From JADDRA01 sp051005375 (GTDB taxonomy: Bacteria > Actinomycetota > Acidimicrobiia > Acidimicrobiales > CADCSY01): a stretch of 5,832 nucleotides of DNA. The position numbers were made by a program, and so were the translations under genes. How positions within the stretch are numbered: position 1 is the stretch's first letter; the number at the start of each line of letters is the position of its first letter. The stretch is from assembly GCA_051005375.1 (NCBI GenBank), contig JBPCJK010000188.1:1-5832 (forward strand). The letters are read 5' to 3'. The notes beneath the pieces are model-generated. The model was not told where the DNA came from. It made no database searches and saw only the letters and a list, made by a program, of their open reading frames with translations. Of this stretch, positions 1 to 4,773 are shown one piece after another.

Positions 1-268
1 CCTTGTTGGTGGCCTCTCCCCGGTTGGCTTTGAGCAGGCCGATGACCCCGAGCACCAAGGCAATTAGGGGCAATAACAGGCCCAGGAAGGGGATCCAGGA
101 CAGCACCAAGGCAACGATGCCGACGACCATGGCGGCGATGCCGAGCCCGTTGCTGGGCTGGGCCGGCCCGCCGTACGGCGCACCCGGGGCGCCGTAGCCC
201 GGTGGGGGTTGCCCCTGTGGGACATTGGACCACCCCGGCTGGTCGGAGGACGGTGGGACGTTGCTCAT
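1..268 (-). CDS. DUF4190-like small membrane protein (partial, C-terminus outside window)
   Basis: The reading frame starts at ATG 268-266 and is open to the left edge, so 89 N-terminal residues are visible and the stop lies outside. Residues 1-40 are hydrophilic and rich in Pro, Gly and Gln (PPPGYGAPGAPYGG), a typical cytoplasmic linker of actinobacterial membrane proteins. Residues about 42-79 form a hydrophobic stretch, probably one helix, a short turn at WIPF and a second helix, with the GIAAMVVGIVALVLS and LIALVLGVIGLLKA pattern of DUF4190-type domains. The chain then turns polar (NRGEATNK), which in this family precedes another hydrophobic segment. The Shine-Dalgarno is GAGGAG, 5 nt before the ATG. 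It lies 54 bp downstream of the broken SRPBCC gene on the same strand. Function is unknown; the family assignment is by pattern only. Confidence 0.75.
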   Translation of the reverse strand, partial: MSNVPPSSDQPGWSNVPQGQPPPGYGAPGAPYGGPAQPSNGLGIAAMVVGIVALVLSWIPFLGLLLPLIALVLGVIGLLKANRGEATNK

Positions 269-322
269 GAACTCTCCTCGGCAGCGGTGGCCGAACCCTA
301 ACCGACGCCCTCAGCGCCACGC

Positions 323-933
323 TCAGCTACGCCTCTTCCTGTCCTGGGGAGGCGAGCTCTCCAACCCGTCCAGCACCTCGGCCTGACGGGACACCGCCCC
401 CAGGAGCTCCCGGCGGATGAGGCCAGAACCCGCCCGGATCACCAGCCAGTAGCGGCCGAAGCGTCGCCGTGTCGTTGCGTCGGTTGCCTTCACCCGTGTC
501 TCGGTGGTAAGCCGGGTGCCGTCACCGTCCGCCCTCAGGACGAAGTCCATCCCCACCTTCACCCACCCGGGGTGGTCAAAGCCAGTAGGGCGAGGCCGTC
601 CAGCTCGGGCGGTTCGTCTCCGCCCAGCAGCTTCCACGGTTGCATGACGCCCCCGGCGACGACAGCCCGCCCCCGCTCACTGTGCAGCACCGGGACGGGG
701 CCCTCCTCCAAGAACCGGCCCGTCACCATCGTCGGCCGTGGACGTCCCAGCATCCGCCCTGGCAGCGTGCGTAGGTCCATGAGTGCGCCGGCAAGGCGGA
801 GGTCGCCGAGACGTAGCTCGTGAAGGGCAGTCCACACGGCCTCTGGCGAGGCATCGATGGGGCGTTCGTGGCACTCACGGAAGTGCGGGTCGCTCAGGAG
901 GTCGTCGAGCGTCGTGGGGACGCCGACGGTCAT
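323..933 (-). pseudogene. SRPBCC-like protein gene split by a single-base frameshift
   Basis: Two overlapping minus-strand frames together make one protein. The first (933-559) starts MTVGVPTTLDDL and carries an SRPBCC/START-like N-terminal half: RPIDASPEAVWTALHEL, then SERGRAVVAGGVMQPWKLL. It stops at TGA 561-559. The second frame continues with GWVKVGMDFVL, TRLTTETRV, RRRFGRYWLVIRAGSGLIRREL and ends at TGA 325-323. TETRV followed by an arginine-rich segment and YWLVIR.GSGLIRR is a familiar ending of actinobacterial SRPBCC-like hypothetical proteins. Joining them needs one extra base somewhere in 565-582, for example ALLA-FDHPGW, giving about 203 aa. The start has a good Shine-Dalgarno (GGGAGGG, core 5 nt from ATG) and overlaps the upstream small ORF by ATGA. 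The ligand is unknown; the fold binds hydrophobic molecules in other members. It may be a true pseudogene or an assembly error in a GC-rich run. Confidence 0.7.
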
Positions 934-1100
934 CGGTCCCTCCCGGTGAGCACCGGTAGGTGCTCGGCGTCGTGGCCGGGGTCGTCTCCCGCCGCCACCG
1001 GCACGGCCGCTGCCACCGAGGCCGGCTCGTGGAGGCGGATGCGCTGGCCATCGTCGACGACCTCGAGCGGGCTGAGCACCCCGACCTGCATCTGCGTCAT
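930..1100 (-). CDS. Small hypothetical protein (53-56 aa) coupled to the SRPBCC-like gene
   Basis: This short ORF ends in TGA 932-930, overlapping the ATG of the SRPBCC-like gene as ATGA. That geometry suggests translational coupling, and the Shine-Dalgarno of the downstream gene lies inside this ORF. Two in-frame ATGs are possible, at 1100 (56 aa) and 1091 (53 aa). Neither has a convincing Shine-Dalgarno. A TANNNT-type -10 box (TAAGAT, 1104-1099) sits right before the second ATG and would suit a leaderless start at 1091. From 1091, 48 of 53 codons end in G or C while second positions are mixed, which is the coding signature of this genome. The product is soluble and acidic to neutral, begins MQVGVLSPLEVVDDGQRIRL, and has no membrane segment or recognised motif. 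I do not recognise the family. It could still be chance coding potential. Confidence 0.45.
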   Translation of the reverse strand: MTQMQVGVLSPLEVVDDGQRIRLHEPASVAAAVPVAAGDDPGHDAEHLPVLTGRDR

Positions 1101-1136
1101 CTTAGGGAGTGTCGGGGACGGACCGGCCGTCGGGCC

Positions 1137-1163
1137 TTGGCAGTCGGTACCATCGAGTGCCAA
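1137..1163 (+). promoter_or_regulatory. CIRCE operator (HrcA binding site)
   Basis: The left arm is TTGGCAGTC (1137-1145), then a 9-nt spacer, then the right arm GAGTGCCAA (1155-1163). The canonical CIRCE is TTAGCACTC-N9-GAGTGCTAA. The spacer is exactly right and the arms match at 7/9 and 8/9. The A-to-G and T-to-C changes are symmetrical, so pairing is kept; only the G at 1142 breaks the palindrome (8 of 9 pairs). It ends 2 nt before the hrcA ATG, as expected for an autoregulated hrcA. A weak -10-like TACCAT (1148-1153) lies in the spacer, so bound HrcA could cover the promoter. Confidence 0.88.
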
Positions 1164-1165
1164 CC

Positions 1166-2161
1166 ATGGACGAGCGTCGCGCAGCCATCCTCCGGGCAGT
1201 GGTGGAGGAGTACATCGAGACAGCCCAACCGGTCGGCTCGGGACATGTGGCGCGCATCCCCAGGGTCGGTGTGTCGCCGGCCACGGTGCGCAACGACATG
1301 GTCGCCCTAGAACAGGAGGGGTACCTGCGCCAGCCCCACACCAGCGCCGGAAGGGTGCCCACCGACAAGGGTTACCGCATGTTCGTCGACAGCCTGGTGC
1401 AGCCCGGCCCCCTCGACGCCGCCCAGCGCCACCAGGTGTCCACCTTCTTCGCCAAGGCCCACGGGGCAATCGAGGAGATGCTGTCCGACACCAGCCGCCT
1501 GCTCTCGGGGCTGACCGACTACGCCGCCGTGGTCATGGGGGATCCGCCCGACGACGCCACCATCCGCTCGTTCCAGCTCGTGGGCCTGGGGGGCCGCGGT
1601 GCGCTGGCGGTGATGGTCCTCTCCAACGGGGCCGTCACCAAGGCCCGGCTCGAGCTGGCCGACGATGTCGGTGACAGCCAGCTCGGCGCCGCCACCGCCC
1701 ATCTGTCCCGGCTGCTCATCGGCGCCAACGTGTCGACGCTGGCGCCGGTCCCGTCGTCGGGTGACGACCTCACCGATGCCGTCTGCGCTCAGGCCATCGC
1801 CGCCTTCGTCGACATCGGCCAGGAGGCCGGACAGGTCTTCGTCGGTGGTGCCAGCCGCATGGTCGCCGCCTTTGACGCCGTCGACAGTGTGCGTCGGGTG
1901 CTCGGCATCCTCGAGCAGCAGTACGTGGTGGTCGGCCTGTTGCGCGACGTCCTCGACCGGGGTCTGAGCGTGGCCATCGGCGTCGAGCACGGCATCGAGC
2001 CGCTGTTGGAGTGCTCGGTGGTGGTGGCCCCCTACGAGGTGGAGGGCGAGGCCGCCGGGGTCATCGGCGTACTCGGGCCCACCCGCATGCACTACCCCCA
2101 GGCCCTGGCCGCGGTGGCGATGGTCAGCCAGCGCCTGGGCCGGCGCCTGAGCGAGAGCTGA
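1166..2161 (+). CDS. hrcA: Heat-inducible transcription repressor HrcA
   Basis: HrcA is the GroEL-assisted repressor that binds CIRCE and holds heat-shock genes off until chaperones are titrated. The 331-aa product matches the usual length of about 340. Residues 1-75 form the winged helix-turn-helix: RRAAILRAVVEEYIETAQPVGS, SPATVRNDMVALE (37-49) and the signature HTSAGRVPTDKGYR (58-71). The middle and C-terminal part is the GAF-like inducer/dimer region, ending in the family hallmark GVIGVLGPTRMHYP (298-311). ATG 1166 is chosen because the family begins a few residues before RxxILRAVVEEY and because the CIRCE lies just upstream; an earlier in-frame ATG at 1109 would put the operator inside the gene. 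There is no clear Shine-Dalgarno, so a leaderless or very short leader is likely. dnaJ follows after 1 nt. Confidence 0.95.
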   Translation: MDERRAAILRAVVEEYIETAQPVGSGHVARIPRVGVSPATVRNDMVALEQEGYLRQPHTSAGRVPTDKGYRMFVDSLVQPGPLDAAQRHQVSTFFAKAHGAIEEMLSDTSRLLSGLTDYAAVVMGDPPDDATIRSFQLVGLGGRGALAVMVLSNGAVTKARLELADDVGDSQLGAATAHLSRLLIGANVSTLAPVPSSGDDLTDAVCAQAIAAFVDIGQEAGQVFVGGASRMVAAFDAVDSVRRVLGILEQQYVVVGLLRDVLDRGLSVAIGVEHGIEPLLECSVVVAPYEVEGEAAGVIGVLGPTRMHYPQALAAVAMVSQRLGRRLSES

Positions 2162-2162
2162 C

Positions 2163-3287
2163 ATGGCCGAGGATTACTACGGGTTGCTCGGAGTTACTCA
2201 CTCGGCTTCGCCCGATGACATCAAGCGGGCCTACCGGCGTGCCGCCCGGGAGCTGCACCCCGACACCAACGACGATCCCACCGCCGAGGAGCGGTTCAAG
2301 GAGCTGGGAGTCGCCTACGAGATCCTGTCGGATCCGGAGCGCCGCCGCCGCTATGACACCTTCGGCCCCGAGGGCGTACGGACCGGAGCGGGAGCAGGAG
2401 CGGGTGGCGGCCCCTTCGGCGGCGGTGTGGGCGACATCTTCGACGCCTTCTTCGGCGGCGCCGGTCCCTTCGGCGGCCAGCCCCAGGGTGGCGGCGGTCC
2501 CCCCCGGGGGGCCGACATGGAGGTCGCTCTTGACCTCGAGTTCGAAGAGGCGGTGTTCGGCGCCAAGCGAGACGTGGCCCTGCGCCTGCCGGTCACGTGC
2601 TCGACCTGCACGGGGACCGGGGCCCGACCCGGCACCTCGCCCACCACCTGCGGCGAGTGCGGGGGAGCGGGCCAGGTCCGCCGGGTGCGCCAGTCGATCC
2701 TCGGCCAGATGGTCACCGCCGGCGTGTGCCCCCGTTGCGGCGGCATGGGCCGCATCGTGTCCGACCCGTGCCCACAGTGCCGGGGGGAGGGCCGGCGCAC
2801 CGAGGAGCGCACCTGGTCGGTCGACGTGCCCGCCGGGGTCGACGACGGCTCCACCCTGCGCCTGGGCGGACGGGGGGCGGCGGGTGCCAGGGGCGGGCCC
2901 AACGGCGACCTCTACGTCCACCTGCGGGTGCGACCCCACGAGCGCTTCGAGCGCCAGGGCTACGACCTGGTCCACCAGCTCCACCTGCCGGTGGCCCAGG
3001 CCGCCCTCGGCGCCCAGCTCAGCCTCGAGACCCTGGACGGCACCGAGGAGCTGGTGGTCCACCCGGGGACCCAGAACGGCCGGGTGTTCCGGCTGCGGGG
3101 CCGGGGCGTGCCCCACGTGGAGGGCCGGGGCCGGGGCGACGTGCTCGTCCAGGTGGTGGTCGACACCCCGACGGAGCTGACCCCGGCCGAGGACGAGCTC
3201 CTCCGCCGTTTCGCCGAGGGTCGGGGCGAGGAGGTCGCCCCCCCCGAGAGCGGGCTGTTCTCCAGGATCCGCGGCGCCTTCAAGTGA
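2163..3287 (+). CDS. dnaJ: Chaperone protein DnaJ (type I Hsp40)
   Basis: DnaJ is the co-chaperone that delivers unfolded clients to DnaK and stimulates its ATPase. All type I parts are present in 374 aa. The J domain is at 1-68, with HPD at 32-34. A Gly/Phe region follows at about 74-116 with a DIFDAFFGG motif. The zinc-finger domain has four CxxCxGxG repeats (CSTCTGTG, CGECGGAG, CPRCGGMG, CPQCRGEG; Cys 146/149, 163/166, 189/192, 203/206). The C-terminal client-binding and dimerisation barrels follow (DVPAGVDDGSTLRLGGRG, NGDLYVHLRV, GRGRGDVLVQVVV). The gene begins 1 nt after the hrcA stop, so it is cotranscribed and probably translationally coupled and CIRCE-controlled. No dnaK or grpE is adjacent, which fits the hrcA-linked second DnaJ common in actinobacteria. 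Nothing essential is missing. Confidence 0.97.
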   Translation: MAEDYYGLLGVTHSASPDDIKRAYRRAARELHPDTNDDPTAEERFKELGVAYEILSDPERRRRYDTFGPEGVRTGAGAGAGGGPFGGGVGDIFDAFFGGAGPFGGQPQGGGGPPRGADMEVALDLEFEEAVFGAKRDVALRLPVTCSTCTGTGARPGTSPTTCGECGGAGQVRRVRQSILGQMVTAGVCPRCGGMGRIVSDPCPQCRGEGRRTEERTWSVDVPAGVDDGSTLRLGGRGAAGARGGPNGDLYVHLRVRPHERFERQGYDLVHQLHLPVAQAALGAQLSLETLDGTEELVVHPGTQNGRVFRLRGRGVPHVEGRGRGDVLVQVVVDTPTELTPAEDELLRRFAEGRGEEVAPPESGLFSRIRGAFK

Positions 3288-3300
3288 CCAGCGCCGGGAG

Positions 3301-4071
3301 GTGAGCCGGGGCGGCGGCCCAGACCGTCAGGCCGCCCACGTCTTCGTCGACGACCTGGAGGTACCGGAACTGGGCCCGGGCGACCGTCACCACCTCGTGC
3401 ACGTGCTGCGGGTCCGCCCGGGCGACGCCGTGACGGCGAGCGACGGGTCCGGTAGCTGGCGCCGTTGCCGGATGGGAGGCGGCGGCGAGCTCGAGGCGAG
3501 GGGCGAGACCGTCGAGGTCGATGCCCCCGGTCCGGCGCTGACGGTGGCCGTGGCCTTGACCAAGGCGGGGCGCCCTGAGATGGCCGTGCAGAAGCTGACC
3601 GAGCTCGGCGTGGAGCGCATCGTGCCCTTCGTGGCCGCCCGCTCGGTGACCCGCTGGGAGGGGGAGCGGGCCGAGCGCCACGTGGAGCGCCTCCGCCGGG
3701 TGGCCAGAGAGGCGGCCATGCAGTCGCGCCGCGTGTACCTGCCCGAGGTCGACAGCACCACCGACTTCGCCAGCTTGGCCGCCGGGGCCGGAGTGGCCCT
3801 GGCCCACCCTGGGGGCGCCCCACCCTCACTGGCCTGGCCGGTGGTGCTGGTGGGCCCCGAGGGAGGGTGGGCGCCCGAGGAGTTGGACCGGGATCTCCCG
3901 AGGATCGGCCTCGGTCCCCACGTGCTGCGGGCGGAGACCGCCGCCATGGCTGCTGGCGCCTTGCTGGTGGCCCTGCGTGACGGCCTGGTCCTCCCCGGGC
4001 CCCTGCTTCGTCGCCACGAGATCGGCCGGAACGAGACCTCGGCGGCAATCTCACAACGTGAGGAAAGCTGA
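3301..4071 (+). CDS. rsmE: 16S rRNA (uracil-1498-N3)-methyltransferase RsmE
   Basis: RsmE is a SPOUT-class methyltransferase that uses SAM to make m3U1498 in 16S rRNA of the 30S subunit. The 256-aa product shows an N-terminal PUA-like RNA-binding region (VFVDDLE, HHLVHVLRVRPGD), the core VALTKAGRPEMAVQKLTELGVERIVPF (split: VALTKAGRPEMAVQK at 84-98, then LTELGVERIVPF), REAAMQSRR (136-144), and the SAM-binding knot motifs LVGPEGGW (183-190) and LRAETAAMAA (209-218). The start is GTG 3301, the only in-frame start before the conserved N-terminus; its GGGAG motif directly abuts the codon, so spacing is abnormal and reinitiation from the dnaJ stop 13 nt upstream may drive translation. About 27 residues after VALRDGL form a tail beyond the usual end. 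It closes the hrcA-dnaJ-rsmE operon. Confidence 0.93.
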   Translation: MSRGGGPDRQAAHVFVDDLEVPELGPGDRHHLVHVLRVRPGDAVTASDGSGSWRRCRMGGGGELEARGETVEVDAPGPALTVAVALTKAGRPEMAVQKLTELGVERIVPFVAARSVTRWEGERAERHVERLRRVAREAAMQSRRVYLPEVDSTTDFASLAAGAGVALAHPGGAPPSLAWPVVLVGPEGGWAPEELDRDLPRIGLGPHVLRAETAAMAAGALLVALRDGLVLPGPLLRRHEIGRNETSAAISQREES

Positions 4072-4077
4072 CGGTTC

Positions 4078-4103
4078 GTGGTGGAACCCGTTGTCGGGAC
4101 CAC
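4078..4103 (+). terminator. GC-rich stem-loop after rsmE (weak terminator candidate)
   Basis: GTGGT (4078-4082) pairs with ACCAC (4099-4103), and CCCG (4087-4090) pairs with CGGG (4095-4098). The loop is TTGT, with a 4-nt bulge (GGAA) on the 5' side, giving 9 base pairs starting 7 nt after the rsmE stop. No U tract follows, so this is not a classical intrinsic terminator; it may define a 3' end or only be a structured spacer. A competing hairpin uses GGTTC (4073-4077) and GAACC (4084-4088). Confidence 0.35.
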
Positions 4104-4120
4104 CCTCCGTCGCGTATCCT
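4091..4120 (+). promoter_or_regulatory. Candidate sigma70-type promoter for the bldD-like gene
   Basis: A -35-like TTGTCG (4091-4096) and a -10-like TATCCT (4115-4120, fits TANNNT) are separated by 18 nt. Transcription would start near 4127, leaving a leader of about 50 nt. That leader ends in a good Shine-Dalgarno, AGGAGA (4164-4169), 9 nt before the ATG at 4179. The gap of 107 bp after rsmE and the strong Shine-Dalgarno support a new transcription unit. No clear BldD-type palindrome was seen. Confidence 0.5.
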
Positions 4121-4178
4121 GCCAGAGGGGGTACGGCGAACCAGGCAGGGCTGGCACACAGGTAGGAGAAAGCCGATC

Positions 4179-4730
4179 ATGGGCGTCGACAACAAGGTGG
4201 AGGCGGACGACGGCGTCGACCCCAGCTACGCGGTGAAGGTGGGGAGCCGGCTGCGGTCCATCCGCAAGCAGAAGCGGTTGTCCCTTCAGGAGGTCGAGGC
4301 CAGCTCCGGCAGCGAGTTCAAGGCGTCGGTGCTGGGCGCCTACGAGCGGGGTGAGCGGGCCATCTCGGTGCCCCGGCTGCAGCGCCTATCCCAGTTCTAC
4401 CGGGTGCCGGTCGACCAGTTGCTGCCCCGTGACGGCGACGCCAAGGAGCCGGTCATCGAGCTCGGGGATGGCGCCGTCATGGCTCGCCGCAGCCTCGACG
4501 GTGATGGTCCCGTCACCATCGACCTGATGCGCCTGGGAGTGCTCCAGACGGCCGAGGCGGAGCTCCTGGGGCGGTACCTGTCCATGATCCAGGTCCAGCG
4601 CGGCGACTTCAACGGCAGGATGCTCACCATCAGGCGCGACGACCTGCGGGCTGTCGCCTGCCTGCTCGACATCACCCCCGACGACGCGCGCGGTCGTCTT
4701 GATGAGCTCGACCTCCGCCTCACGCCTTGA
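4179..4730 (+). CDS. bldD: BldD-like transcriptional regulator with c-di-GMP-binding signature
   Basis: The 183-aa protein has an N-terminal XRE-type helix-turn-helix (about 18-81: KVGSRLRSIRKQKRLSLQEVE, written VGSRLRSIRKQKRLSLQEVE from 21, then AYERGERAISVPRLQRLSQFY and VPVDQLLP), a charged linker (84-112) and a C-terminal domain closely resembling Streptomyces BldD. That domain contains RYLSMIQVQRGDFNGRML and then TIRRDDLRAVACLLD. In BldD the signature RGD-X8-RQDD binds a c-di-GMP tetramer that bridges two protomers. Here it is RGD (141-143), exactly eight residues, then RRDD (152-155), so the charged ligands are kept and Q is replaced by R. BldD of Streptomyces represses sporulation genes; targets here are unknown. 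Length is slightly above the 167 aa of Streptomyces BldD because of a longer N-terminus and linker. It has its own likely promoter, and hemW follows after 43 nt. Confidence 0.88.
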   Translation: MGVDNKVEADDGVDPSYAVKVGSRLRSIRKQKRLSLQEVEASSGSEFKASVLGAYERGERAISVPRLQRLSQFYRVPVDQLLPRDGDAKEPVIELGDGAVMARRSLDGDGPVTIDLMRLGVLQTAEAELLGRYLSMIQVQRGDFNGRMLTIRRDDLRAVACLLDITPDDARGRLDELDLRLTP

Positions 4731-4742
4731 TTGAGTCGCCGT

Positions 4743-4757
4743 CGAACCAGAGGTTCG
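4743..4757 (+). other. Perfect short hairpin between bldD and hemW
   Basis: CGAACC (4743-4748) and GGTTCG (4752-4757) form a 6-bp stem with a 3-nt loop (AGA), 12 nt after the bldD-like stop and 16 nt before the hemW start. No T tract follows, so it is not an intrinsic terminator. It could influence hemW translation or be incidental. Confidence 0.3.
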
Positions 4758-4773
4758 CCACTCCTCCCGGTCG

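Noticed and set aside
565..582. Programmed -1 ribosomal frameshift in the SRPBCC-like gene
   Set aside because: No slippery heptamer of the usual form and no obvious downstream pseudoknot was seen; a one-base loss is the simpler explanation.
1109..1165. An upstream in-frame ATG for hrcA at 1109
   Set aside because: It would add 19 non-family residues and place the CIRCE inside the coding region; ATG 1166 matches family N-termini.
820..1674. A 284-codon plus-strand frame running into hrcA
   Set aside because: It overlaps the SRPBCC-like gene antisense and hrcA in another frame; the product is Arg/Pro/Gly-rich with no motif.
1307..3116. Long minus-strand frames opposite hrcA and dnaJ
   Set aside because: They are His/Gly/Ala-rich mirror translations of conserved genes, with no start signals or family motifs.
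2960..4195. A 411-codon open frame on the minus strand across dnaJ and rsmE
   Set aside because: It lies antisense to two well-conserved genes, its translation is Pro/Arg/Ser-rich low complexity, and such frames are expected where GC is very high and stops are rare.
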